Below are positions 19,061 to 28,306 of a DNA stretch of 52,270 nt, in pieces (the first letter of the stretch is position 1; each line of letters begins with the position of its first letter). The position numbers and the translations under genes are program-made. Under the pieces are notes generated by a model, which saw only the letters and a program-made list of their open reading frames with translations, was not told where the DNA came from and did no database searches. This DNA is from Planctomycetota bacterium (lineage in GTDB: Bacteria; Planctomycetota; PUPC01; JACPCR01): assembly GCA_030740295.1 (NCBI GenBank), contig JASLXP010000172.1:1-52270 (forward strand), read 5' to 3'.

Positions 19061-21154
19061 ATGAGCGAATCGACGAGCAATCTGAAGACAGCATCCGGAG
19101 GCGTTCCATCAGAAAGCACTCCGGATGAGACCACAGAAGCTGAGTATTTCAATCCCTTCGGCTGGATTCCTCCGGCTTTGCTCGTCTGGTTCGCTATCTT
19201 TGGTCTTTACGAGGTCGCCGAGCGGACCCTTCTGACCGGTGCCAATCCTGACCTTCTCCACCTCTTGCACATCTTGCGGGGGACCGGCACGTCATTTCTG
19301 CTGGCTGGGCTGGTGGCCTGGTACATTCTGCGTCGTCGAGCCGATCGGGAGCAGGTCGCGCCGAGAACCAGAGGGCTGCGCACCATTGTGGCGGAGGGTG
19401 AGGCCCGTGAACTGATCACCCAGGAACGCTGGGTCATCCGTTTGAGGTGGGTCGCTATCGCCGGCGTCGTGGGGGTGACGCTCGTCTCTTGGCTTTCTTT
19501 CCAATTCATTTCAGACCATTCCGCTCTGGCTCTGCTGCTGATCGCAGCAGTCATGGCGGGCTACAACACTCTTTTCGCGGCCATACGTCCGACGCGTTTC
19601 ACCGGGTCTCGCATGGCATTTGTTCAGGTCTTCCTCGATCTGTCTGCCCTTACACTGATGCTGTTCTTCGCCGGGGGGATACACAACCCGTTCTTTCTTT
19701 TTTACGTATTCCACATCGTGATCGCCGGTATCCTGCTGCGGAGAGGAGAAACCTACCTGGTTACGCTGGCGGCTTGTGCGCTTTTCAGTGGGATGGTGCT
19801 GCTCCAGGAATCTGCATGGGTACCGTACTATCCGCTGCACCTGGTCGAGGGGACCGAGATGCGGCTGACCACGGGCTGGATTCATACATTCGGTGTCCTG
19901 GGCGCATTCGTCGCCACCGCCTGCTGCACCGCCCATTTCACCACGACGATCATGGCTAAGCTGCGCCTGCGCGGTGAGGAGATCGTCGAAGCCAGTGAAA
20001 TCCTCTCCCAGGAGAGATCGAAAACAGACAGCATCGTGCGCAGCGTTGGCGCGGGTCTTCTTGTGCTCGACCTGGAAGACAGAATTGTGTGGGCAAATGA
20101 GATCGCGCAGAGGTGGTTCGGAGATGGGCTTGTAGGCGAATCGTGCCATCGCCGCCTATGGCAGATGGAGAATCGATGCCCCAACTGCCCGGTCATGCAG
20201 ACGCGTTCCTCTGGTTCAACATTCACCTGCGAGCATTCGGCTTCTGTCGGCGACCGGCGAAGATTCTTCCTGACCAGCAGCAGTCCGGTCCGATCGGCTG
20301 ATGGCGAGGTGGAAAACATTCTGGTTCTCGTTCAGGACATCACGGCCATGAAGGAGATGCAGGTCCAACTTGTCCAGGCAGGCAAGATGGTCGCGGTGGG
20401 GCAACTCGCCGCCGGCATTGCCCACGAGATTAACAATCCTCTCGCGGTCGTGGCCAGCTCTTCAGAGATCCTGTCCGAACTGCAGGCGGAAAAGGATCTG
20501 GCCGACGAAGAAAAGGCGGACATTACCTCCCGCCATTTTAAGAAAATCGAAGACAATATTTACCGCTGTAAGGACATCATTCAGGGCCTTCTCGGCTTTG
20601 CCCGAAGGGAAGAAGAAGGATTTGAGCCCGTGGATCTCGTCGCCGTTCTCGATGAAACAGTGGACCTCGTGGGAGGCAGCGACCGGGCACGGCAGCGAAG
20701 TATCAACCGAGATTACCGGAGCGATGGGACTGGCTCGATGGCGCCTCTGTCGTTGACTCGAAGCCGGCCGCGGCAGATTCAGCAGGTCTTTCTGAATCTC
20801 CTTCTGAACGCGCTGGATGCCGTGGAGCCCGGTGGCCAGGTGACTCTGTCGGCCCGTCACGATGGCCAGGGCATCGAGGTGGCCGTGGCCGACAACGGCG
20901 ATGGGATTCCCCCGGAGCACCTCGACCGTATTTTTGAGCCGTTCTATACCTCCAAGCCGGTCGGTAAAGGAACGGGACTTGGTCTCTATATTTCGCATCA
21001 GATTGTTGGGTCACTGCACGGCACCCTGATCCCGGAAACCAGATCGGGAGAAGGAGCGACCTTCCGTGTGTGGTTGCCGTTTGATTCCAGTAGCGGTCAG
21101 CTTCAGGTACCCTTCTCCCCAACCCCAATTGTCCACACGGAATCTGATTCATGA
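19061..21154 (+). CDS. Membrane sensor histidine kinase (NtrB-like) with PAS domain
   Basis: A 697-residue sensor kinase. The first 300 residues hold about seven to eight hydrophobic membrane segments with only short loops, so the signal is probably sensed in or near the membrane. A PAS domain follows (about 320-420) and contains a CPNCP pair of cysteines at about residue 373, which could bind a metal or respond to redox. The HisKA box is GIAHEINNPL with the phospho-acceptor His at 455. The HATPase domain shows the N box (NLLLNALDAV), the G1 box (DNGDGIP) and the G2 box (GKGTGLGLYI). Its stop overlaps the start of the response regulator gene (ATGA), so the two are translationally coupled. No strong ribosome-binding site precedes the ATG. 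It is likely to control the regulator at 21151 and, through it, the sigma-54 promoter at 24759. Confidence 0.9.
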   Translation: MSESTSNLKTASGGVPSESTPDETTEAEYFNPFGWIPPALLVWFAIFGLYEVAERTLLTGANPDLLHLLHILRGTGTSFLLAGLVAWYILRRRADREQVAPRTRGLRTIVAEGEARELITQERWVIRLRWVAIAGVVGVTLVSWLSFQFISDHSALALLLIAAVMAGYNTLFAAIRPTRFTGSRMAFVQVFLDLSALTLMLFFAGGIHNPFFLFYVFHIVIAGILLRRGETYLVTLAACALFSGMVLLQESAWVPYYPLHLVEGTEMRLTTGWIHTFGVLGAFVATACCTAHFTTTIMAKLRLRGEEIVEASEILSQERSKTDSIVRSVGAGLLVLDLEDRIVWANEIAQRWFGDGLVGESCHRRLWQMENRCPNCPVMQTRSSGSTFTCEHSASVGDRRRFFLTSSSPVRSADGEVENILVLVQDITAMKEMQVQLVQAGKMVAVGQLAAGIAHEINNPLAVVASSSEILSELQAEKDLADEEKADITSRHFKKIEDNIYRCKDIIQGLLGFARREEEGFEPVDLVAVLDETVDLVGGSDRARQRSINRDYRSDGTGSMAPLSLTRSRPRQIQQVFLNLLLNALDAVEPGGQVTLSARHDGQGIEVAVADNGDGIPPEHLDRIFEPFYTSKPVGKGTGLGLYISHQIVGSLHGTLIPETRSGEGATFRVWLPFDSSSGQLQVPFSPTPIVHTESDS

Positions 21155-22518
21155 AGACCAGCGGAACCGTACTTCTTGTCGACGACGAAAAGGGATTCCG
21201 GGAAAACGTTGCCGAACGACTGGAACGCCGCGGCTTCAACGTGCTGCACGCCGAAGAGGCGGAATCCGCACTCAGTAGAATTGAGGATTCGGTCGTTGAT
21301 GCCGCAGTGGTGGACATTCTGATGCCGGGAATGGATGGGCTGACGCTGCTGGTGAAACTGAAAGAGATCGATCCGCTCATGGAGGTCGTAATGGTCACCG
21401 GGCAGGGCTCAATCGAATCGGCCGTAGAGGCGATGCACCGGGGGGCTTTCCACTACGTCACCAAGCCGGTACGGCTGAACGAGGTGGAGATGGTACTGCG
21501 GCGAGCCATAGAGAAGACAAATTTGGCCAGGCAGAACCAGAATTACCGGGAGGACATTCGCCGGAGGCAGGCACAGTCCGCATCGCAAATCATCGCAAGC
21601 TCTTCCGCCATGCGGCGCATCATTGAAGAAACAGAGCGCCTGGCACAGATTGACGCGACAGTGCTAATCGAAGGCGAAACCGGCACTGGAAAGGAAGTGG
21701 TCGCCGAATGGATTCACCATAACAGCCCCAGAAAAGATCTGGTCTTCTCGACGCTCAACTGCGGGGCATTGGCGGAGAACCTGGTCGATGCCGAGCTGTT
21801 CGGATATGAAAAAGGCTCGTTCACCGGGGCAGGCGAGACGCGGCCGGGCATTTTTGAGGTCACCGACGGCGGCACTCTGCTCCTGGACGAGATCGGCGAC
21901 ATCGCGCTCAATGCTCAGGTCAGGCTGCTGCGGGTGCTCGAGCGTGGATTGCTCAGGAGAGTCGGCTCTACGCGTGAGCTTTCCGTGGATGTGCGAGTGG
22001 TCGCCAGCACGAACCGGCAACTGGATCGAGAGGTGGGGGAGGGGCGCTTCCGGGAGGACCTTTATCACCGGATCAACGTGTTTCAGCTTCGCATCCCCCC
22101 TCTGCGAGAGAGGCCCGATGACATCATCCCACTGGCCGAGCATTTTCTCTCGGGCTTAACGCTCACTGGCTCTTCAGCAAAGGAGCTCGGAGAAAGTGCA
22201 CGGGACGCGCTTCAGACGTATCCCTGGCCCGGGAACGTCCGCGAGTTGGCTCACACCATGGAACGCGCCTGTTTCGCCGCCCACCTGGCCGGCACCGATG
22301 AAATCAGCCCGGAAGACCTCCGACTTCCTCTGTCGGCAGACAACGGCGGCATGCTGGTCTCCCTAGAAGAGGCCCAGGAGCGGCACATCAAAGCCGTTCT
22401 GGCGCGTCTGGATGGCAACCGAAAGAAGGCGGCCGAAGTACTCAACGTCACCGAGCGACATCTCTATCGGTTACTCAGCCGGCTCGGGACACAAGATCAG
22501 AAGCACGATTCATCCTGA
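21151..22518 (+). CDS. Sigma-54-dependent response regulator (NtrC family)
   Basis: A 455-residue activator with three domains. The receiver (1-120) has the acidic pair D11/D12, phospho-acceptor D55 (VDILMPGMDG) and K105. The AAA+ domain has Walker A GETGTGKE at 175-182, the sigma-54 contact loop GSFTGA at 222-227 (the usual GAFTGA with Ser for Ala) and Walker B LLLDEIGD near 243-250. A Fis-type helix-turn-helix lies at about 415-450 (KKAAEVLNVTERHLYRLL). It works by binding upstream sites and driving open complexes with RNA polymerase-sigma-54. The gene starts inside the kinase stop codon (ATGA) and ends 9 bases before the convergent acyl-CoA synthetase gene. The best target seen in the window is the cytochrome operon promoter at 24759, with dyads from 24573. 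Confidence 0.95.
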   Translation: MKTSGTVLLVDDEKGFRENVAERLERRGFNVLHAEEAESALSRIEDSVVDAAVVDILMPGMDGLTLLVKLKEIDPLMEVVMVTGQGSIESAVEAMHRGAFHYVTKPVRLNEVEMVLRRAIEKTNLARQNQNYREDIRRRQAQSASQIIASSSAMRRIIEETERLAQIDATVLIEGETGTGKEVVAEWIHHNSPRKDLVFSTLNCGALAENLVDAELFGYEKGSFTGAGETRPGIFEVTDGGTLLLDEIGDIALNAQVRLLRVLERGLLRRVGSTRELSVDVRVVASTNRQLDREVGEGRFREDLYHRINVFQLRIPPLRERPDDIIPLAEHFLSGLTLTGSSAKELGESARDALQTYPWPGNVRELAHTMERACFAAHLAGTDEISPEDLRLPLSADNGGMLVSLEEAQERHIKAVLARLDGNRKKAAEVLNVTERHLYRLLSRLGTQDQKHDSS

Positions 22519-22527
22519 CAACTGTCG

Positions 22528-24423
22528 CTACTTTGGGTATCCCAGACCCAACAAGGCTTCGGTCATTTCTCCGATGATTGCGGGATCATCGATGGTTGCA
22601 GGCATCCGGTATTCTTCACCGTCCGCGATCTTCTTAATCGTCCCTCGCAGGATCTTGCCTGACCGCGTTTTTGGCAGCCGGGCCACGACCGTTGCCTGCT
22701 TGAAGGATGCCACGGGTCCGATCTTGTCCCGGACTCTCTGAATCAACTCTTTGACGATCTCACCATGTTCGCGGCCGACCCCGGCCTTGAGAACGGCGAA
22801 ACCCACCGGAATTTCGCCCTTGAGATCATCTGCCACGCCAACGACCGCGCATTCTGCAACGTCCTGGTGCCCGGCCAGCACTTCTTCTATACCGCCCGTT
22901 GACAGGCGGTGCCCTGCCACGTTGATGATGTCATCCGTTCGGCTCATGATCCATAGATAGCCATCCTCGTCCTTATAACCGGCATCTGCTGTCGTGTAGT
23001 AACCTTCGTACATGCTCAGATAGGCGTCCTCAAAGCCCTGGTCGTTGTTCCACAATGTGGGCAGGCAGCCTGGGGGAAGGGGAAGTTTCACGACGATGTT
23101 ACCGATCTCGCCAGAAGGACGTTCCCGGCCATCGGCATCCAATGCCTGAACGTCATAGCCTGGAACGGGCCTGGCGCATGAACCGGGCTTGACCTCGGAT
23201 ATGCCAAGACCAATGCAGTTCGCACCAACGGGCCAACCGGTTTCCGTCTGCCACCAGTGATCGATGACCGGCACGCTTAGTTGCTCCTCCGCCCACAGGA
23301 GCGTATCGGGGTCGCATCGCTCGCCAGCAAGGAAAAGAGTCTCGAAGCGGGATACGTCGTACCTTTCGATGTGTTCGCCGTTGGGATCTTCACGCTTGAT
23401 AGCCCGGAAAGCGGTCGGCGCCGTGAACATCGCTTTCACTTTGTGCTGGGAGATAACGCGCCAGAAGGCGCCAGGGTCGGGCGTACCGATAGGCTTCCCC
23501 TCATAGAGAACTGAAGTGCAGCCTTTGAAGAGCGGGCCGTAAACAATGTAAGAATGCCCCACCACCCAGCCAACGTCGGATGCAGCCCAGTACACGTCCC
23601 CGGCGTCAACGCCATAGATGTTTTTCATGCTCCAGTTGAGTGCCACCAGATGGCCGGCATTGTCGCGCACAACGCCCTTGGGGATCCCGGTTGTCCCTGA
23701 GGTATAGAGAATGTAAAGAGGATCGGTCGCAGCAACGGGCACGCATTCGACCGGTTCGGCCGCGGATGCCAGCTCCATCCAATCCAGGTCCTGGCCGGCT
23801 TTCATCTCCGCCAGTTCCTGGGGTCGCTGGAGGATGATGCACCGTTCAGGCTTTGACTTGGCGAGACTGATGGCTTCATCCAGCAGCGGCTTATACGAAA
23901 TGATCCTGTCGACCTCGATACCGCAGGAAGCAGAGACGATGAGCTTGGGCTGGGCGTCATCGATGCGGGTCGCCAGTTCGTTCGCCGCGAATCCGCCAAA
24001 AACCACGGAGTGAATCGCGCCAATCCGGGCGCAGGCAAGCATGGCAATGGCCGCCTCCGGCACCATCGGCATATAGATGATGACCCGGTCTCCGTGTCGA
24101 ACGCCTTGGCCAGCAAGTACGCCGGCAAAGCGCGCCACTTCGTCCAGAAGCTCACGGTAGGTAAAAACGCGGACCGTGTCGGTGACTGGGCTGTCGTAAA
24201 TCAGAGCAGGCTGGTCGGCCCGGCCGTTCTCAACATGCAAATCCAGCGCATTGAAGCAACTGTTGACTTTCCCACCTGCAAACCACCGATAGTAAGGCGG
24301 GTTCGAGTCGTCAAAAACTTTGTCCCACTTCTTGTACCAATGCACTTCCTCGGCAGCTTCGGCCCAGAAACCTTCGGGATCTTCAGATGACCGTTGATAG
24401 ACCTGTTCGTAAGCATCAGCCAT
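22528..24423 (-). CDS. prpE: Propionyl-CoA synthetase (acyl-CoA synthetase, PrpE/ACSS3 type)
   Basis: A 631-residue AMP-forming acyl-CoA ligase. It activates propionate (or acetate) with ATP and CoA to the acyl-CoA in the cytosol. The phosphate-binding loop YTSGTTGIPKG starts at residue 240, and the adenylation lysine lies in TRSGKILRG near residue 591. The N-terminal block NPPYYRWFAGGKVN with YMPMVPEAAIAMLACARIG, and SCGIE followed by SYKPLLDEA, favour the PrpE/ACSS3 subgroup over AcsA, but substrate preference cannot be proven from sequence. The frame is open back to 24579, but homology begins at the ATG at 24423, which has AAGGA nine bases upstream. It is convergent with the response regulator and divergent from the cytochrome operon; the dyads at 24573-24614 lie 150-190 bases upstream of its start, so shared control is possible. 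Confidence 0.85.
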   Translation of the reverse strand: MADAYEQVYQRSSEDPEGFWAEAAEEVHWYKKWDKVFDDSNPPYYRWFAGGKVNSCFNALDLHVENGRADQPALIYDSPVTDTVRVFTYRELLDEVARFAGVLAGQGVRHGDRVIIYMPMVPEAAIAMLACARIGAIHSVVFGGFAANELATRIDDAQPKLIVSASCGIEVDRIISYKPLLDEAISLAKSKPERCIILQRPQELAEMKAGQDLDWMELASAAEPVECVPVAATDPLYILYTSGTTGIPKGVVRDNAGHLVALNWSMKNIYGVDAGDVYWAASDVGWVVGHSYIVYGPLFKGCTSVLYEGKPIGTPDPGAFWRVISQHKVKAMFTAPTAFRAIKREDPNGEHIERYDVSRFETLFLAGERCDPDTLLWAEEQLSVPVIDHWWQTETGWPVGANCIGLGISEVKPGSCARPVPGYDVQALDADGRERPSGEIGNIVVKLPLPPGCLPTLWNNDQGFEDAYLSMYEGYYTTADAGYKDEDGYLWIMSRTDDIINVAGHRLSTGGIEEVLAGHQDVAECAVVGVADDLKGEIPVGFAVLKAGVGREHGEIVKELIQRVRDKIGPVASFKQATVVARLPKTRSGKILRGTIKKIADGEEYRMPATIDDPAIIGEMTEALLGLGYPK

Positions 24424-24572
24424 GGTTTGAGTCCTTGAAGTTGTCGCGCCGCCGAGCGGTGAACACTCCCATTTTTCGCTGCCGAAATCAAATGCGAATC
24501 CGGACTGGCCTGCTGAATTTGCATCGCTGTCAGCCGTTAGCGGCGAAGAAGTGCGCGACACAGGTTTTGTGA

Positions 24573-24622
24573 TGACCACAATCGGTCAGGCAGCGCCATG
24601 ACCTGCAGGTCATGCTGACCTG
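24573..24622. promoter_or_regulatory. Putative enhancer: tandem TGACC...GGTCA dyads
   Basis: Two inverted repeats of the same half-site lie close together: TGACC-N6-GGTCA at 24573-24588, and TGACC-N4-GGTCA inside the perfect 18-base palindrome CATGACCTGCAGGTCATG at 24597-24614. A further half-site, TGACCTG, starts at 24616. Their centres are about 160-190 bases upstream of the -24/-12 promoter, the usual distance for sigma-54 activator sites. They are the likely binding sites of the NtrC-type regulator at 21151. Confidence 0.6.
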
Positions 24623-24758
24623 ACAATTCCGTCACCCCTGAGTGTTCAAATCGGAGGTCCGCGCCGCTGCCTGCCCCCTCCTTCAGAATGGAAGCCCTTC
24701 TAATTCAAAGGCTTGCCGGAACTTCGCGGCCACCGGTTAGAAACTTCGGCAGGCGGCA

Positions 24759-24774
24759 TGGGACTAGCTTTGCG
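24759..24774 (+). promoter_or_regulatory. Sigma-54 (-24/-12) promoter of the cytochrome operon
   Basis: TGGGACTAGCTTTGCG matches the consensus TGGCACGNNNNTTGCW at every core base except C4, G7 and the last W. GG and GC have the required 10-base spacing. It lies 64 bases upstream of the ATG at 24838, on the same strand, leaving room for a leader of about 50 bases with the ribosome-binding site GAAGGAGG at 24821-24828. Confidence 0.7.
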
Positions 24775-24837
24775 GGCGGTCTGCGATTTCTCCCAGCGAC
24801 AATCAACCCAATTGATTAATGAAGGAGGCCATATCTC

Positions 24838-26682
24838 ATGCCAAGCCGCAAGCCCAACATTACAGCTATGTATAGCAGCCGAATTGGCCTGAATTCGGGC
24901 AATACAGGCATCCAATGGCACCGAGTCTGGAGATTTCGTCACGTGATGAGTCCGGCTTTGGTCGCTCTCCTCTCTGGTGTTCTGTTGAGCAGTCTGGTAA
25001 CGGCAGAGGAAGCCGGGAACGAAAAGAAAGGGCCACACGAAATTATCTTCAAGGACAAGTACTACCCAACTGCATTCGAGTGCAAGCCCTGTCACCCGGT
25101 CCAATTCCGCCAGTGGTCCGTGTCGCAGCATGCCTACTCGAACATGGGCCCCTTTTTCATCAGTAATGACAACATCATACAGAAACTCACTAACGGGACC
25201 GCTGGAGATACCTGTATCCGATGCCACAACCCCGTGGGAGCAAGGATGAAAGTTCTGAGCGCCACTTCCAACATGGTGCGGGAGCAGAAAGCCCTCGAGG
25301 GTATCACCTGCATCGTATGCCACCGGCGAAACAAGAGGTTCGGAAAAATCAGCGGAAGGTTTCTGCCGGAGGAGGGAGATATTTTCGGCCGCATATTCGG
25401 GCCGTCCGACAATACTGTCCAAAAGGAAACCGAGGCGGTCGCAAGCCTGTCGCTTACTACTACGCCTGACAAAAAGGGGCGCGCCATTCATGCGAGAGTT
25501 GTTAAGGATCCCTTAATGCGGCAGCCGGTATTCTGCAGCCCGTGCCACGGCGCAAGGCTGCCTAACGGGATACGCAGCGAGGAGACCTTTGACGAATATA
25601 AGACAAGCAAAGACGCAAAAAAGGGCGTTACCTGTCAAGACTGTCACATGGGCAAAGTTCCCGGCGAAAACAAAGGCTTTGACGAAGGGCCCGCGGCAAT
25701 CATAGGCAACCACAAAACCAGAAACCGCCGCGTAACGAACCACTATTTTGCCGGCCCTGACTTCTCAGTCCTGCACCCCGGAATTTTTCCGCATAATCCG
25801 GACGCAGTTCAATTGGCCAATTACGAACAATGGCTGCAGTTTGACCATGAAGCAGGATGGGGGACCGATGATTTCGAGGACAACGTTGAAGATGATCACA
25901 AATTCCCCGAATTTTGGGATGACCCCGACCTGCGATTCGAGGCGAGAGAAATCGTTGACCAGAACCTCGAGCTCCTCGAATGGGCGCGGGGCCAGCGGGA
26001 GGCGATTCTAAAGGCCGGCTACAAGGTAGCGGACGTAGTCATAGAAAAGGCCACACGGCGAGCCGGACTGAAATTCAAACTGAAACTGAAGAATCCTATT
26101 GAGGCCCATAACGTGCCATCGGGATTCATCCACGAAAGGGTCGTATTCTTCCAAATCACTGTTAAGGACAGTAAAGGCAAAACAGTATTCGTCTCCGGGG
26201 ACCGGGACCCGAACGGAGATCTGCGAGAGCACGCCTCCCAATATGTAATTAACGGAGAACTGCCTCTAGATACTCAACTGTTCAACCTGCAGAGCCATTT
26301 CATAATGAAACAGGCATTAGGCGGAGAAAGGTCCCAGGTTCTTGCCATACCATCCTCCCTGACGGTAACACCATTTGTCAGGCCGCCGACTAATCCTACA
26401 TCCATACTAATGCATCCCAATGGGGCCCGCGTCATTAAGCGCAGTATCAGACCAGGAGGGCACCGCTGGGCACACTATAAGGTTCGCGGGAATAAACTGA
26501 ATTCCGGTGAGACCTACACGTTGGAGATGAAGCTGATTGCCCAACAGGTAGCAGGTCACTTCCTTCACTCCATACGTGAAGCTGGGTTTGACTACAACTT
26601 CAGCCTGCGTGAGCTCGTCGACAGGACAGTAAAAAATAGTGTGATCGTATGGGAAGACACCAAAACTGTGAAGATTGAATAG
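24838..26682 (+). CDS. Secreted pentahaem c-type cytochrome with large haem-free C-terminal domain
   Basis: A 614-residue exported protein with five CXXCH haem c sites: CKPCH (82-86), CIRCH (126-130), CIVCH (158-162), CSPCH (233-237) and CQDCH (266-270). The first site sits in a cytochrome c554-like context (CHPVQFRQW, then SQHAYSN). The region after residue 280 has no haem motif and looks beta-rich. The start has a strong ribosome-binding site (GAAGGAGG), which gives an unusually long basic n-region before the hydrophobic signal (about 37-55, ending VTAEE). An internal start at M37 is possible. It is the first gene of an operon with the outer-membrane barrel (62 bases downstream) and a tetrahaem cytochrome. 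The likely role is electron transfer in the periplasm or at the outer membrane; the partner and acceptor are unknown. Confidence 0.85.
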   Translation: MPSRKPNITAMYSSRIGLNSGNTGIQWHRVWRFRHVMSPALVALLSGVLLSSLVTAEEAGNEKKGPHEIIFKDKYYPTAFECKPCHPVQFRQWSVSQHAYSNMGPFFISNDNIIQKLTNGTAGDTCIRCHNPVGARMKVLSATSNMVREQKALEGITCIVCHRRNKRFGKISGRFLPEEGDIFGRIFGPSDNTVQKETEAVASLSLTTTPDKKGRAIHARVVKDPLMRQPVFCSPCHGARLPNGIRSEETFDEYKTSKDAKKGVTCQDCHMGKVPGENKGFDEGPAAIIGNHKTRNRRVTNHYFAGPDFSVLHPGIFPHNPDAVQLANYEQWLQFDHEAGWGTDDFEDNVEDDHKFPEFWDDPDLRFEAREIVDQNLELLEWARGQREAILKAGYKVADVVIEKATRRAGLKFKLKLKNPIEAHNVPSGFIHERVVFFQITVKDSKGKTVFVSGDRDPNGDLREHASQYVINGELPLDTQLFNLQSHFIMKQALGGERSQVLAIPSSLTVTPFVRPPTNPTSILMHPNGARVIKRSIRPGGHRWAHYKVRGNKLNSGETYTLEMKLIAQQVAGHFLHSIREAGFDYNFSLRELVDRTVKNSVIVWEDTKTVKIE

Positions 26683-26744
26683 GAGTAAGAATCAAGAGTA
26701 ATCAAGAATTAATCCTCATTAACTATTCAATTCCAGGAGAAAAG

Positions 26745-28124
26745 ATGTTCAGAAAACTAATTCCAGTGAGTCTCATTATCTCAGTAGCGTGTGCTGCCAC
26801 TTTTACCACCGGGCTATTCGCAGGTGATGACGAATCAAGGTATTCGGACGAAGTGAAGGGAATGAGCAAGGATATACCCAAACGTCCGGAACCACTAATA
26901 GAACTGCTGCAGGGATATCAAAGACCGGGGCGGCTGGATTACGAAATAGAACTGCCCACCGGCATGGTTCTGTCCCCCAATCTGACCGTCTATGGCGTGT
27001 ACCGAACCGGCCCTCAGGCCGTCAACAATGGGGTTGATCCAACCCGCGTCGAGTGGGTTCATGAGTTGAGCCTGTTTTCGGCCCTGACACTTACACATAC
27101 GGAAAGAGTAGTGGTCGGAATGGCTCCGCTGCAAGAAGGTGGCAGCCGTTCAAAGCACATCTTTGAGCCGGATGATGAAAAAGGAACGGTAAACAAATTA
27201 AATGGTCGGATAACCTCTCTTTTCTTTGAAGGCGACCTGTCAGAAATGCTCCCCAAGCTGGATTGGGAAGGCCGAAGGCCCTTAGACTACGGGATTGCAG
27301 TTGGGCGACAGCCCGTCCTCATACAGGATGGATTCCTCATTGCAGATCTGATGGATTCCGTAGCAATTACCAGAAACACCATTCCATTCGGAAGCGCAGC
27401 ATTTGGCCGACTCACATTTCTCTATGGCTGGAATGAAATCAACAGAAGCAACAACGCCGAAGTTGGCCAAACCAGTATATATGGTCTTTTCTCTGGCTTT
27501 GATCTGTACAGTTCAACTGTGGAGTTGGACACGGCCTTTCTGGATAGTACTGACGCGGCGGGTGACCAGTTCAATATTGCCCTTAGCGCGGTGCAGCCGA
27601 TCATCGTGCTTGGCACCGAATTCAACACAACATTCCGTGTTGCACATTCTGCCGCGGTGGATGATGAAACTGCCCAGGCTACAGATGGCACGCTGTTTCA
27701 TACCAATATTTCGTGGGCCCCGAAGACAACTCACAATATCGCGTACGTCAACGCATTCTGGGCAGTTGATCAGTACGCTCCCGCTTCCCGCAGCGTCGGC
27801 GGGCCTTTGGGACGGGCCGGACTCCTGTTTGCCGGGAATGGATTGGCAAGTGGGTCGCCCATATCGAACCTGACGAATGAAACATTTGGTGGATCTGTCG
27901 GATACCAGATGTTTCTGACGCACGACAACCGCCGCAACCTGATCCTGGAAGCAAGTGGAAAAGTGGATGACTCTCCCACCGGCTTCAGCGCTTTCGGCAT
28001 TGGAGGAAAGATCTCTCAAGCCATCGGACATCACGCGCTGATCTCCGTTGACATTTTTGGAATTGAACAGGAATCAAGAGAGAACTCCTATGGCTTGCGC
28101 AGCGAGTTGACTATCAAGTTCTGA
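26745..28124 (+). CDS. Outer-membrane beta-barrel porin-like protein
   Basis: A 459-residue protein with a clean signal peptide (residues 1-25, ending LFAGDD) and no cysteine-haem motif. After about 70 residues the chain becomes a series of amphipathic strands with alternating hydrophobic residues and Gly/Asn turns. It ends LRSELTIKF, with the terminal Phe expected for outer-membrane barrels assembled by BAM. The ribosome-binding site is AGGAGAAAAG just before the ATG. It lies between two multihaem cytochrome genes, 62 bases after the first and 182 before the second. The same gene order (cytochrome, barrel, cytochrome) defines porin-cytochrome conduits such as MtrCAB and the Geobacter OmbB/OmaB/OmcB systems, but I see no sequence relationship to MtrB or OmbB. 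A general porin is the alternative. Confidence 0.75.
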   Translation: MFRKLIPVSLIISVACAATFTTGLFAGDDESRYSDEVKGMSKDIPKRPEPLIELLQGYQRPGRLDYEIELPTGMVLSPNLTVYGVYRTGPQAVNNGVDPTRVEWVHELSLFSALTLTHTERVVVGMAPLQEGGSRSKHIFEPDDEKGTVNKLNGRITSLFFEGDLSEMLPKLDWEGRRPLDYGIAVGRQPVLIQDGFLIADLMDSVAITRNTIPFGSAAFGRLTFLYGWNEINRSNNAEVGQTSIYGLFSGFDLYSSTVELDTAFLDSTDAAGDQFNIALSAVQPIIVLGTEFNTTFRVAHSAAVDDETAQATDGTLFHTNISWAPKTTHNIAYVNAFWAVDQYAPASRSVGGPLGRAGLLFAGNGLASGSPISNLTNETFGGSVGYQMFLTHDNRRNLILEASGKVDDSPTGFSAFGIGGKISQAIGHHALISVDIFGIEQESRENSYGLRSELTIKF

Positions 28125-28306
28125 GAACCTAATCTCAGCGATTCTTGAGACCCCTCCGGTTACCGGAGGTGAATGAGGTTGCCCGGTTACCCCAAAGAAT
28201 TTCGGAGATCCAGGCCATTCAGACCATTCGACCTGATTCACCTGTGTGGCAAACGCTCAGGGGTCTAGAAGAATTGCTCAATTCAGGCAAAGAAAGGTCG
28301 AATTAC

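Noticed and set aside
24423..24600. Sigma-54 promoter for prpE on the minus strand
   Set aside because: I found no GG-N10-GC arrangement with matching flanks between 24423 and the dyads on that strand.
28145..28306. N-terminal extension of the tetrahaem cytochrome
   Set aside because: It would bury the signal peptide 54 residues inside the protein; the ATG at 28307 has its own ribosome-binding site.
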